Source of the DNA: Teratosphaeria epicoccoides
Taxonomy: Eukaryota > Ascomycota > Dothideomycetes > Mycosphaerellales > Teratosphaeriaceae
Assembly: GCA_021401465.1 (NCBI GenBank)
Contig: JADDMT010000074.1
Location: forward strand, 91,341 to 155,340
DNA length: 64,000 nucleotides
Reading direction: 5' to 3'
Part shown: piece after piece, positions 9,543 to 20,003 of the stretch
Position numbering within the stretch: the first letter of the stretch is position 1
How the letters are laid out: each line of letters opens with the position of its first letter
Notes under the pieces: generated by a model
Seen by the model: only the letters and a program-made list of their open reading frames with translations
Databases searched by the model: none
What the model was told of the DNA's origin: nothing
Position numbers and translations under genes: made by a program

Positions 9543-11426
9543 TCACCTCTTAACTCCCACGACCACCAGATTCCTCGGGCTGAGCCCGTAGTCAAATACC
9601 GGCTCAACCCACACATCCTTCACCTCCTCTTGCTCCTTCAACCACAGGTACCTATCGACCACGACAGCTGCCTCTATCACTCCAGCTGAAAATGCCATCA
9701 AGCTCCAGATCACACTCAAATCTTTCTTTCTGTGCTCATATGTCCGTTCATAGCCCTTGATCTCATCATCGGGAAGAAGCTGAAGTGACAGCTTCTCCCG
9801 GCAAACGGCACCAATTGTGGCATCTTCGTAGAGCTTGGAAAGTGCACCGCGTACATAAGCAACGAAATTTATGTAACAAGACTTGCGAAGCGACCCAATG
9901 ATGATCGGCGTGCCGCTTGAATGACCTGCTGGGCTTCCGCCGACGCAATGTTTACTTGGTGGTCCAACGACGCCTTTATCCATGAAAATGCGTTGTAGCA
10001 ATGCACGATAGAAGTGACGGGTGAAGAAGCCTTCGCTATCTTCGGGTCCCCAATTCTGCGGCGCTTGCACGGCCATCATTCGAGAGGTGATGTTCAGGTG
10101 AATGCCGGGTGTGCCGTTTGCACGAGACTGGTGAGTGAAATTGCACATGCGCTGAGACATCGGAAAGCCATGCGGATCACCCCTTGACCAGCGGAAGGCG
10201 TGCTCACCGGTGCCCTTGCTACGAGCCCAGTCTGCGCGCCCAGCAACTTCCGCCGAGTCATCGCCTTGATCTTCTGTCAGCCGCTCGGCGTCCTGTGGGC
10301 GCAGCTCTGGGAGCTTGTAGGTCGCTGGCCCGAGTCGCTCGGTCACGAGATTATAACAGCAGCCTACCATCGCTACGGCTTTGACGGCTGGGTTCAATAG
10401 CATGCTACGTAGACCGTGATGAACAAGGTTGCCGCAGGAGTGCAGTGACACGATCATTAGTCTTGGATCCTGCTCGTCAATCTTCGCGACAACATCTGTA
10501 AGGTCGCCGTCTTTTATTACGTGTTCAACATACTGAACTCTGCCTTTTGCGCTGGGTGAAGTTTCGACGGCCGGATCCAAACTTGCATCTTTCGCACTTG
10601 TCTTGTTCTCGCTTGGATCCGTAGCAGGCTCAGGAGGTGGCGGAGTCAATGCAGCGGGCACGGCCACGTTTACAGGTTGCTCTATACCCGCCCGAAACAG
10701 TTTCTTGTTCACCATGAGCTTTTGTTTGTCCACGAGCTTTGCCATCACATCAAACTCCTTAGCTCTGTCCGCGTTGTGGCTTTTGCTCTCAATAGCCACG
10801 ATTCGGTAATTGTAGGGCTCTGAAGCCAGCGCTCGTCCCAGATAGTTCTGTCCGGATCCAAAGTCAACCAGATGCGTGATGCCACATTCGCCATTAGAAG
10901 ACAGTGATCCAGCGAGGCTGCTGACATAGTGCGCGAATAGACCCACTTCATGTTTCTTCTTGATCGTCATGCCGACCGCGACATGCCTTGCCAGGTTCTG
11001 CATGGGTTTGACTGCACGATTGCGCGAGCATTGCGAGCCTCCTGGCTCTCGGCGGAGGAGGTGCTTTCGAACATTGCGTATGTACTGCAGCAGAGACTCC
11101 GGTGGAGCAGGTCCATCCTGCCACCTTGAAGTTCGTGAAGTGCCTGCCAGATGCTCCACTTCATCTCTCATTAAGAGGTCTAATATCTTCATTACTCTAT
11201 GCTGGCTGAAAAAGGTACGCCACTCCACTGGCAAGACACGCGAGTACAGGTCCGGTTTCTCGGTGGTGAAGAAATCGAGGATGTGCACACCCCCACACAG
11301 CATCCTGAGCAAGTCATTGGTGCCGACAAAGTCCAGGAGGGAGTCGACATATTCGTGTACTGACGAGAAAGACGTATCGTCGTAAGGCAGAGGTTTGTCA
11401 GGGCCGAGTGCAGGTGTCATTGCCAT
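9543..11426 (-). CDS. METTL25/RRNAD1-like methyltransferase
   Basis: Single exon, 627 aa, starting at the ATG on the complement of 11,426. The N-terminal third is helical. A Rossmann motif I, HLVDFGSGQNYLGRAL, lies near residue 190 and matches the METTL25 signature (VD-G-GKG-LS), followed by RIVAIES as the acidic end of strand beta-2. About residue 327 has SLHSCGNL, and later come GCCYN and SRMMAVQAP, all hallmarks of the METTL25 family. A poorly conserved Pro/Lys-rich linker (about residues 260-300) separates motifs. Human METTL25 and METTL25B (RRNAD1) are little-characterised; cytosolic SAM-dependent methylation is inferred. It is divergent from the TLG1 gene, sharing a 331-bp promoter. Confidence 0.85.
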   Translation of the reverse strand: MAMTPALGPDKPLPYDDTSFSSVHEYVDSLLDFVGTNDLLRMLCGGVHILDFFTTEKPDLYSRVLPVEWRTFFSQHRVMKILDLLMRDEVEHLAGTSRTSRWQDGPAPPESLLQYIRNVRKHLLRREPGGSQCSRNRAVKPMQNLARHVAVGMTIKKKHEVGLFAHYVSSLAGSLSSNGECGITHLVDFGSGQNYLGRALASEPYNYRIVAIESKSHNADRAKEFDVMAKLVDKQKLMVNKKLFRAGIEQPVNVAVPAALTPPPPEPATDPSENKTSAKDASLDPAVETSPSAKGRVQYVEHVIKDGDLTDVVAKIDEQDPRLMIVSLHSCGNLVHHGLRSMLLNPAVKAVAMVGCCYNLVTERLGPATYKLPELRPQDAERLTEDQGDDSAEVAGRADWARSKGTGEHAFRWSRGDPHGFPMSQRMCNFTHQSRANGTPGIHLNITSRMMAVQAPQNWGPEDSEGFFTRHFYRALLQRIFMDKGVVGPPSKHCVGGSPAGHSSGTPIIIGSLRKSCYINFVAYVRGALSKLYEDATIGAVCREKLSLQLLPDDEIKGYERTYEHRKKDLSVIWSLMAFSAGVIEAAVVVDRYLWLKEQEEVKDVWVEPVFDYGLSPRNLVVVGVKR

Positions 11427-11757
11427 TCGTCGACAGAAGTGCGTCTTTCAGCCACCGTCAATCTCACCACGGTGCAAATGTAGTATGCGACGTCTGCTCA
11501 TCGCTTCGGCGAGCTCAAGTCTCGTCATCATGCAGATGGATGTGTGCAGGAGTAGGAGAAATCACAGGCATTGCTCGAGGGCACCAGCCACATGTGGAAG
11601 CGCCAGGTTCCTGACGATCACAGGGGTCTTGCACTCGACTGCTCCACCACGCGTCAAGAACATCGACAGTGGATGTCAATTCGCAGTAAAGGATGTGCAA
11701 AGCTAGCCGATAGTCCGCCAGCACGTGCAGTGGTATCTCATTGTGAGATCAGCAGCG
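11427..11757. promoter_or_regulatory. Divergent promoter region, methyltransferase / TLG1
   Basis: 331 bp between two divergent start codons. A small inverted repeat, ATCTCA-TTG-TGAGAT, lies at 11,735-11,749, ten bases before the TLG1 ATG. No TATA box stands out. Confidence 0.4.
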
Positions 11758-12552
11758 ATGGCGTCCAACGACCCTTTCCTTTTCGCGCAATCCGATCTTC
11801 TGGCGCTGTTGGATCAGAGTCGCCCGCAGCTGCAGTCCTATCTACGCATTCGATCATCCGCTTCTCCAGCAGGCTCGCCAGAGCTCACAGAAGCCCGACA
11901 GGAGCTCGAAGGCACTCTGATAGACCTGAGCGCAGATCTTCAGGATCTGGTAGACAGTGTCAATGCCGTGGAAGGCGATCCAGCCCGCTACGGGCTCACC
12001 ATGGCAGAAGTACAACGTCGGCGCAAGCTCGTCAGCGACGTCGCGGCGGAAGTCGAAGGCATGCACAAGAAGCTCAACGAGACCGTCCATGATGCAGATG
12101 CCAAACAAGGCAATCTGGCGCACCCAGACCAATATGCTGCCGCGGTCGAAGATGGCGATCCGCTGGCAGATCCAGACGAGGACGGCTACGGTGCATGGGA
12201 GGAGCAGAGGCAGATGGAGATTATGCATGAGCAAGACGAGCAGCTGGATGGGGTTTTCCGGACTGTTGGCAATCTCAGGCTTCAGGCAGACACGATGGGA
12301 CGCGAGCTGGAGGAACAGGCTGTCATCTTGGAAGACACCGAGGATATTGCAGACAGAGTTGGCGGCAAACTCGCGAAGGGCATGAAGGGAATCAGATATG
12401 TCATTGAGAGGAACGAGGGTATGTTTTGGTGGTGCTGACGTGGAACGTTTGGCAAGCGGCTGACGTGATTCATAGACCGATGGTCAAGCTGCTGCATTGC
12501 TGTGCTCATCTTGGTGCTCATTATTCTTTTGGTACTGGTCGTGGCGCTATGA
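11758..12552 (+). CDS. TLG1: Tlg1/syntaxin-6 type t-SNARE (Qc)
   Basis: Two exons: 11,758-12,418 and 12,476-12,552 (intron of 57 nt, GTATGT...CATAG, CTGAC branch), 245 aa. The N-terminal helical domain has the syntaxin-6/Tlg1 form (MASNDPF, then helices through about residue 125). The Qc SNARE heptads run about residues 160-220 with the central-layer glutamine in LEEQAVILED. The small second exon supplies the C-terminal membrane anchor: after RWSSCC, about 19 hydrophobic residues to the stop. Without this splice the protein would lose its anchor, which supports the model. Tlg1 pairs with Tlg2, Vti1 and Snc to fuse endosome-derived vesicles at the trans-Golgi. Two cysteines before the anchor could be palmitoylation sites, as known for yeast Tlg1. 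Confidence 0.88.
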
Positions 12553-12707
12553 CTGTGGATATGTTGCGATTCACTTAAGGGACTAATTTGGCCTGTGTTT
12601 TGCACCGCCACAGCTTCCCCACTGATCACTTCCGACCTCAAGCCTGAGACATGGTACGCGTACTCGGTCCTCCAAGACAATAGCAGACCCTTCAGACTCC
12701 AGAAAAA

Positions 12708-13303
12708 ATGCAAAATGATCGTGAGTCTACTCGCGCATGCAATGCTTGCCATCCCATACTGACAAATGCGCAGGATCGCACCCATTGCTTCGACAGACGC
12801 CTCTCAGCGTCAATCCGTTCATCGACTTGCCCAAACCGCCAACTCTTCCACATAATTACGCTTCGCTGCCATCGACACTGCCGTCTTCATCAATAAATGC
12901 TCCGCCAGCAGCATCGAGTCCAGATCTTCCTGCGTACGTCACAAGTCCATCGGGCTTCGCAGCGCATCCTAGCATCGTCGTAGCGCAGAACAAATCGCTG
13001 TTGGAGCAGTTGGAAAAGCAGAAGACGGAAGCCGAGCGGACAGTCAAGGAATGGGAACAAAGCATCAAAGATCGAGAGCTGGCAGAGAAGCGGCGGAAAG
13101 CTCCTGGATGGCTGGACAGTGAACAGCATTTGCTGCAGCCTGCAAAGGCGGATACGCTAGTAGACGGACAGCATGGTGCCCCGACAGCCAGCTTGATAGA
13201 CGAATCTGCATCTGGTGCGTCGCCTCAGAATCCAGTCGACAAGCAGGTGGATGATCTTGGTGATGCGATGGATCGCGCGTTCGGGAGGAGTGAGATGGGC
13301 TAG
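12708..13303 (+). CDS. Small coiled-coil protein, function unknown
   Basis: Two exons: a 13-nt first exon 12,708-12,720 and 12,774-13,303 (intron GTGAGT...GCGCAG with CTGAC), 180 aa. The start was chosen because the ATG-CAA-AAT-GAT-C exon joins exon 2 in frame and no other upstream ATG does. The N-terminal half is Pro/Ser-rich (NPFIDLPKPPTLPHNYASL). About residues 85-115 form a charged helix (LLEQLEKQKTEAERTVKEWE), followed by APGWLDSEQHLLQP and an acidic tail. I do not recognise the family. It lies only 155 bp downstream of TLG1 on the same strand, but that is normal spacing in such genomes and no link is implied. Confidence 0.65.
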
Positions 13304-14365
13304 CGCAGCTTCAGTCTACGATGGTGGGTTGTTTCACTGGGCCATATTGCTTCATTGCGTCCTAGCAAGCTCGAGACACGTGGACCCGACGCCAGTCAAG
13401 CAACCTCATATTGAAGATTTGTTTGTGTTCGGTCTCACATTTGATATGATTGATCTACTAGTATGTGTCAGATCGACGTCTCCCAAAGCTGACATGCCGC
13501 GGCTGGATGATCATTATCTTGTCTGTGTATCAGGTATCTGATTGTAAGTTGCCATCGAGATCATATAACCTCAGCCGCATCGCGGAAAAGAAAATGAATT
13601 GAGAAGCTGGTAGTGGATCCGCCAAAGAAAAAAAAAAACGGGCCGGAGAAGCCGGAACTGATAGAAGCTGGTAGATCCTATCCCCAATATGCCAGCAACC
13701 TTAGCTGACTTTGATGGTTAGATCAATGAAAGCCACGATTCGTTTCATATAGAAACTGACTGGACGCCCACGTAAACGACGCCCCCTGACCTGCAGTAGG
13801 CTACGGGGCCATAAAGCGAGCAGATCTACCTACGAAGAAGCGACGTTGTCGACTGCGCTATGCGCACGCCACCTTCCGCATTGCTTTTGATTGGTGGAGC
13901 TATGGCTCTTAAAATCGAATATGGCGACCATTTTCGCGAATCTTCGGCGAGATTTCGGGCCTTTCGAATTTGGAAGGAGCGCGACTGCCGCGACCTGACG
14001 CTGCCTATTGTCGTCAAAAATAAAAGCTGCGCAATTATCAGGAAGGCGTTGGCAGCAGTTCCGAGTATCGAATGCTCCCAACCGACCACCACGTGACAGC
14101 TGCACATCCACGGGCTTATCATATAGCTGCGCACATGCCAGTCTGGAAACTGCCGGCATTAGCGCAACTCTGGTCATACTCACTGCAGGAAGCCTTTAAA
14201 TTCCTCGCTGGCAGCTTCAATTTTACAGGTACATTCCAGCCAGCATCCTCCTGTCGCCGCGAACACCACTAGCATTGAACAAATCACACCGCTGACCGTG
14301 AGATCACACCATTGAGAGCACCACCATCATTGCCTGACACTGCCGTCAACATATCACCATCGACC
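13304..14365. other. Intergenic region
   Basis: About 1 kb without a supportable gene. It contains a short A-rich run at about 13,628-13,638. The last 250 bp serve as promoter for the degenerate RRM paralogue. Confidence 0.6.
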
Positions 14366-15015
14366 ATGGCAGGCTGCTCGAAGTCCTCTTTCAAGGATGT
14401 AGTTGCCCGTCACAATGCCAAGTATCGCGTCTGGCGTGAGTATCCCGTCACTGACTTTGGTTTCCCAGGTGTGAAGGTAATGATAGGCACTGAGCCACGT
14501 GAAAGACCTTCCAGGCGTGCCAATTAGCTCTTCGTCGGCAACATCCATCCCGACCTTGATAAGGATGGCTTGCGTGTCCTGTTCGGGCAGTATGGCAGAG
14601 TCACCAATGTTGAGAGGAAGCACAGGAAACCAGACCTGCCGCTCGCCCAGCCTACGCCATCGGGTCAAGTCGTCCAGCCACTGGGAAACCTACCCCGTTA
14701 CAGCCGCATATATGCCTTCATGTATATGTCCAACAATGAAGAGCAGTCGAGGCGAGTGCAGGCCTCAATGGGTACAAATGAGAGCAGCCGAAATGGTATC
14801 TGCAGGTGTCATTGACAACGGTGCAGACAAAGAAGGCTAGAGGAGGAAATGAAGAGAACCCGCAGCAGAGTCTGGGCGGAGGTGATGAGATGGAGGACGT
14901 GGTGTACGGAGGGGAGGATAGAGAAGAGATAGAAGAGGAGAATGAAGGAGAGGAGGCAGGACACACGGGTGGAGCTACAGTCTCATTGCCGTTCATGCCA
15001 AAGCCGGGCAAGTGA
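14366..15015 (+). pseudogene. Degenerate RRM paralogue
   Basis: Exon 1 14,366-14,476, intron 14,477-14,527 (GTAATG...TTAG), then an RRM-like reading frame from 14,528 (LFVGNIHPDLDKDG, FGQYGRVTNV, RIYAFMYMS). It shares with the intact RRM gene at 7,689 the loop signature PDLP-x-x-PTP, the strand before it, an N-terminal ARH motif and an intron near the same place. The RRM frame stops at 14,813, but the sequence resembling the end of the RRM and an acidic Glu-rich tail continues in the +1-shifted frame to 15,015, so a frameshift near 14,780 has probably broken it. An alternative is an unrecognised short intron. It may still be expressed as a truncated protein of about 130 residues. Confidence 0.55.
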
Positions 15016-15689
15016 GACGCCCATGATAGCATGCAGGGTTGGGAGACTGCGGCGTTGGCTGGCGAGCAAAATAATTGAAAAGAGAAACCCATGTGGAGAC
15101 CGCGAGCATATCGTGACGACCAAGTCAACATGATCAGCGTGTCACAAGCCAGTGATATGAACATCAATCATGTCACCCAGCATGACTGCTGAGTCAACAA
15201 AGTTGGGACGTCGTAAGTGTGCGCACTGGCGTCTGGAAAGCCCTCGCCTTGACTGAGGTAGTATCGAGCGGCAAGTAATTTGAAATGTCGCATGTCTACG
15301 GTGACACTGAGGCGGATTGACTACTGTACTTTCTGCCATGCAGCAGAGCTTATATAGTCATTTCACGCCATAGCGAGGCCATCGACCATACGCCATCCCA
15401 TGCTCATCGTGCGGGCCAGGTGCCCTGGTGCTGCCGGGCCCACTCTCCCGCGCATCATACGAATCGGCCGTGGGCAAAGGTAACATCTTGACGAAGCATT
15501 AGTGTACAAGGCCCACCGAAGTCGTGAGGTTGGCCCCGGCGGATCCTTCGACATGTTCCCGTTTCACAAGGACGGAATCAAGCACTGTTGCCGTGTTCCC
15601 GTATCAAACTGTGGCGATTTTGGAGCAGGCATCTACACTACTGTCCATGTCTTTACAGTCAGTCTTCAGCACCCTCCAACTTTGTCACA
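15016..15689. other. Intergenic region
   Basis: Upstream region of the GH72-like gene. The frame is open from 15,588 into that gene but has no ATG before 15,690 and encodes no clear signal peptide. Nothing else was seen. Confidence 0.55.
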
Positions 15690-17045
15690 ATGTCTGACAA
15701 GCACAGACACCCAATGGTCAGCGTCCCTGTCACTCTCAGAGGGAATTACTTCATGCGCGGCGATGAGAGATTTCTCATCAAAGGCATCTCGTACAACCCC
15801 AGATATCCCCCAACGTCCAATAACGACGGAGATGAAGACAGGTACCAAGATCCCCTCGCCAGCACCCGCCTCGACGACCTGAAGAAAGACATCCCTCTTC
15901 TACACGAACTCGGGCTGAATGCCATCTCAGTCACCAGTCTTCACCCGTCGAACGATCACTCAGGAGCCCTGAAATTGCTCGAGGATGCAGGAATCTACGT
16001 CCTCGTCAAGGTGCTCACGCACCTCCACGCTCCACGCCATGTACCCGGGACTCCCATTCCCGGCAATTCGGCCTCCGACCCGCAATCGCTATATACTCTC
16101 GCTTCCCTCAAACCCACACTTGAACTCGTCGACGAGCTAGCAGACCATCCTAACGTGCTCGCCGTCACAGTGTCAGCCGATGCAATCGGCACGGCTGCAG
16201 ACACTCGACTCGCTCCTATCGTCCGGGCATGCGTCCGCGACATCAAGAACTTCCTCCGCCTTCGCGGTGGCCGACAGATTCCCGTGGGCGCGACGACAGG
16301 CTTCCGCCTGATGGTCTTTCAGGGGCTCATCCAGTACTTGGCCGCAGGCGAGCCCGTCTCTCGTGCAGACTTTTTTGGGCATGACTGTTGGACCTGGGCT
16401 GGGCCTAACTCTTCCTTTCAGATATCTGGATGGAAGAATATGGTGGAAATGGTGAGGGATCTTTCGCCGATACCTATGCTGCTTGCGGCATATGGCACTA
16501 ATATTCATAAGCCGAGGACGTGGGAGGAGGTCAAATGTCTGTACAGTCCGGACATGACAGGGACGTATAGTGGAGGCTTCGCTCATACGTATTTTGAGAA
16601 TCGGTTCCGGTACGGCGTTGTTGAGGCGAAGGAGGGCGGGGAGAGGAAGAAGAGGGCACGTGAGTTCGATGCTTTGGGGGATAGTTTCAGAGAAGTGAAC
16701 GCGAGAGCGACGGAGGAGGTCATGGTGGAGCATGCCAGGGATTATGAGGGGTGGAGGGGAGATTTTCCTGAGGCGGGTGGGCAAGGCAGATGGCCTCTCG
16801 AATCTGGAGAAGTGATACCGGAGTTTCCTGGGGACATGGACAGGATGGTTGAAAGAGTCACAGCGGCGAGACGTCGTAGGGGCAGGTGGCTCAGGTGAAT
16901 CACTGGATAAATGCTCTTCTCGATGGTGTATGCATGCTAATGACAGCGTTGCAGAAACGGAGATGGCGAGGCTGATGATGCGGACTCAGCGCCAATAATG
17001 GATGACATGGGCGACTTGCAAATTGGGGAGGGAGCAGAGAGGTGA
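15690..17045 (+). CDS. GH72-like protein, catalytic glutamates lost
   Basis: Exons 15,690-16,894 and 16,955-17,045 (intron GTGAAT...TTGCAG with a GCTAATGAC branch), 431 aa. The fold is that of GH72 beta-1,3-glucanosyltransferases (Gas/Gel): YFMRGDERFLIKGISYNP, LGLNAISV, DAGIYVLV, and later MTGTYSGGFAHTYF. Both catalytic positions are altered. The acid/base motif NEVIN reads ADAIG (Glu to Asp164), and the nucleophile motif SEYGCN reads AAYGTN (Glu to Ala267). There is no signal peptide, no GPI signal and no X8 module; the tail is acidic. True Gas proteins are secreted, GPI-anchored wall-remodelling enzymes, so this is probably a cytosolic pseudoenzyme. The start could be incomplete if an upstream exon exists. 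Confidence 0.75.
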
Positions 17046-17272
17046 TGCCAGTACTGTAATATCAATATACATGTAGAGAGCAGTGGCGGAGACTCGAGAG
17101 TGTCTCGGACCCTGCATACATGTAACATGTATAGCCGGTCGGCGCTTGTCGCTCAAGTTGAAGCTTTGATCTCTTGTCTTTGAGCTTGCGGGAAACTTGT
17201 CCTCCATGCCTCTTCCACCTTTACGCACAAACACATTGGACTCGAGTTGATCCGTCTCATCAACTCGCTACA

Positions 17273-18271
17273 ATGACCGAAGCTGAGCTTCCCGTGTCAT
17301 ACGAGGAGCTGGCGGAGCTCGAGGATGAGTTCGAAAGCATTGATGTCGAGATTATGCGCAAGCAGTACGAGCTCAGCAAACCCGCCTTCGCCAGACGCGC
17401 CAGAGCCGTTGCCCACATTGACAACTTCTGGCCGCTCGTGTTCGAGCAGTGCGGGCCCGAGATTGACGGCTTCATCACTCCCCAAGACTCGGAGCTCATC
17501 AACGCGCATTTGCTCAACTTTGAAGTTTCCCGGCCGGAGCTGGACGCGAACGGCGATGACGCCCACCCTCGCACTCTCCGCGTCAAGTTCGAATTCAGCG
17601 AGAACCCGTACTTCGAGGAAAGGGCGCTGGACAAGACCTTCTACTACCGCCGTGCCAGCGACGGCTGGACCGGTCTGGTGTCCGAACCTGTCAAAATCAC
17701 GTGGAAGAAGGGGCGGGACTTGACGGAGGGCATGTCCGAGATGGTGCTCAGCTTGTGGGAGGCCAGGAAGAAAGCGGGTGATATGAGGAGCAAGACGGTG
17801 CCGGAGTATGCGGCGCTGGAGGAGAAGATGGAGAGTGTGACGGATTCGTCGTTCTTCAATTGGTTTGGGTGGATCAGTAATAGGCGATATGTCAGTGCTG
17901 AAGAGAGCGAGAAGGCCACGAAAGAGTATCGAGCCAAGAGGGCGACGAGAGCGAATGGTGGAAAGGTTGATGAGAAAGAGGACAATGGCGAGGAGGACAT
18001 GCTTGACGAGTATGACCAGAATGTCGAGATACATCCCGATGGAGAAGGACTGGCGGTCAGCTTAGCGGAGGAGCTGTGGCCGGGTGCGATCAGACTGTTC
18101 ATGCAAGCGCAGCAAGACGACGAGGAGTTGAGCGAGGCAGATTTTGAGGACTTGGACGACGAGGAAGACGCGGACGATCCGGTCGATATTCGAGCACTTG
18201 TTGGCAAAGGCCGAGGCCGAGAGAGCGCTGGAGGTGCCGCTGCGCCGCCGACGAAGAAGCAGAAGAAATGA
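17273..18271 (+). CDS. NAP/SET family histone chaperone (Vps75-like)
   Basis: Intronless, 332 aa, ATG at 17,273 in a CACAATGAC-type context. A long dimerisation helix (ELAELEDEFESIDVEIMRKQ, residues about 10-40) leads into the NAP earmuff domain: FWPLVFEQC, then LRVKFEFSENPYFEE and LDKTFYYR, then SSFFNWFGW, the diagnostic motif of SET/NAP proteins. The last 100 residues are strongly acidic and end in a basic NLS-like KKQKK. Such proteins bind H3-H4 or H2A-H2B, and the yeast relative Vps75 also stimulates Rtt109 acetylation. The choice between Vps75/SET and Nap1 rests on the short length and on the FFNWF position, so the subgroup is moderately certain. Nuclear location is expected. Confidence 0.87.
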   Translation: MTEAELPVSYEELAELEDEFESIDVEIMRKQYELSKPAFARRARAVAHIDNFWPLVFEQCGPEIDGFITPQDSELINAHLLNFEVSRPELDANGDDAHPRTLRVKFEFSENPYFEERALDKTFYYRRASDGWTGLVSEPVKITWKKGRDLTEGMSEMVLSLWEARKKAGDMRSKTVPEYAALEEKMESVTDSSFFNWFGWISNRRYVSAEESEKATKEYRAKRATRANGGKVDEKEDNGEEDMLDEYDQNVEIHPDGEGLAVSLAEELWPGAIRLFMQAQQDDEELSEADFEDLDDEEDADDPVDIRALVGKGRGRESAGGAAAPPTKKQKK

Positions 18272-18678
18272 GGATTGCCCATGAGTTGACTCTCCCGACG
18301 GAAGGGATTACCGACGAAAGCGGTTGATTGTAATAGAGACTTGTAGAATATCCGCAGGGAGACAGTTTGAAGTTTTGGTAGCCCTAGAATGATTGCTACC
18401 GATGGTAGTGACGAAGCCTATTAGTATTCTCAAGTTATCAACCAAACATCGGCGAACACTGAGCATTGGGCCTGGGCCGCGCATGGTTAGCGCGTTGTCA
18501 GCTCTGTACCGCGGCTATACCAGAGCTCCTCTCGCCTCTTCCATGCTCGACTTGTATTGCCGAGCACTGGGATACTGCTTTGTAGTCGTCTTCTGCCGCC
18601 ATGTAGCCTGCTCTTGGGCGAAGGTGAATGCCACCACCCCTGCCAGCTAAGTACTATTTCATTGGCGACCTAGACACG
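18272..18678. other. Intergenic region
   Basis: About 400 bp between two plus-strand genes. No feature was identified. Confidence 0.6.
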
Positions 18679-19954
18679 ATGACACCGAGTCCGCCGCTGA
18701 GCGGCACGAGAGTGCTGGAGTTTGCTGGGTTGGCTCCTGGTAGGCATCGAAAAAGCTGACCTATAACCGCTGCTGCATTTTGACGCCCATATAGGCCCAT
18801 TTGCCGGCCTCTTAATGGCAGATTATGGCGCCACGGTCCTGCGAGTCGATCGCGCCCATCCAAAGGCTCACACTGCGAGCCCTCCACCACCAACCCCGGA
18901 TCACCTCGTCCGTCGCAAGAGTAGCATCACTGTCAACACCAAGACAGCGGCTGGAATCGCGTTGATCAAGAAGATCATCCCCCAGGTCGATGTAGTAATC
19001 GACCCCTTCCGGCCCGGCGTGCTCGAGAAAATGGGTCTTGGGCCCGATGAAGTACTGCTGAAGCTAAATCCGAGATTAATCGTTGCAAGAATGACGGGCT
19101 TTCGTCGAGATGGCAAATACAAGGACATGGCCGGTCACGACATCAACTATATCGCTGTCTCTGGCGTGCTGAGCATGATGGGTCGACAGCACGAGAAGCC
19201 GTATGCACCTGGCAACATTGTTGGAGACTTTGGTGGTGGAGGGGCGGTGTGCTTCATGGGAATCTTGCTGGCACTTATGCAGCGTGACCGCACGGGCTTG
19301 GGTCAAGTCGTGGAAGCCAACATGGTCGATGGCTCGGCGTACCTCGCAACAATGCCTAGGTTTTCCATGCAACACCCCACGTGGAACGCCGAGCGAGGCA
19401 CGAACATGTTGGACGGTGGCGCGCCGTACTACGACACTTACGAGACGAAAGACGGCAAGTACATGGCGGTGGGCGCGCTAGAGCCTCCGTTCTTCTCTGC
19501 GCTGCTCACAGGGCTCGATATTTCCGAAAGCCAAATCGGCGGCAACAGGCTGGACAAATCAACGTGGGCTCGGCAGAGGCGCCTGTACACTCGCCGCTTC
19601 AAGGAGAAGACTCGAGCCGAGTGGGAGGAAATATTCGATGCCACTGATGCTTGCTGTACTCCAGTCTTGACACAACAGGAGCTGGAGCAATCCGGCTTTG
19701 ATCAGCGGCCGATTGTCACTCTGAAGAACTCGCCGGCTCACGCGATACAAGAAGGTGACGCAAATGAACGATCGGCGGCGAAAGGCCAGGGTGTTGGTGT
19801 CGAGGGGAGCGGATGGACCGAGAAAGGATTGTCACCTGGTGTAGGTGGCGAGGAAGTGCTGGTGCAGTGGATGGGCTGGAGTCGAGGTCGGCATTACGAG
19901 GTGCAAGACGGCGGTCTCATGTTCAAGGAGCCTGGGCGTCGGGCTAAGCTGTGA
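18679..19954 (+). CDS. CaiB/BaiF CoA transferase, alpha-methylacyl-CoA racemase type
   Basis: Exons 18,679-18,739 and 18,795-19,954 (55-nt intron, GTAGGC...ATATAG), 406 aa. The splice rebuilds the family start motif (GTRVLEFAGLAPGPFAG) and LMADYGATVLRVDR. Catalytic residues of alpha-methylacyl-CoA racemase are present with the same spacing as the Mycobacterium enzyme (His126, Asp156, Glu241): here His135 in GHDINY, Asp165 in IVGDFGGGG and Glu250 in ALEPPF, together with Asp136. The reaction is inversion of the 2-methyl group of (2R)-methylacyl-CoA so that branched acyl chains can enter peroxisomal or mitochondrial beta-oxidation. No clear PTS1 is seen; the C-terminus is RRAKL, which is only SKL-like. 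A formyl- or succinyl-CoA transferase role is less likely. Confidence 0.85.
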
Positions 19955-20003
19955 GACGATAGGCATTGGTGTTCTCATGCTCGTGTTCTGGTCTAGTACT
20001 GAT

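Noticed and set aside
14436..14468. 33-nt intron (GTGAGT...CCAG) in the RRM paralogue
   Set aside because: Too short for a fungal spliceosomal intron, and the 33 bases keep the frame when translated; the model with one intron at 14,477-14,527 is simpler.
15588..15689. N-terminal extension of the GH72-like protein
   Set aside because: The frame is open but starts with TTG, and the residues do not make a signal peptide.
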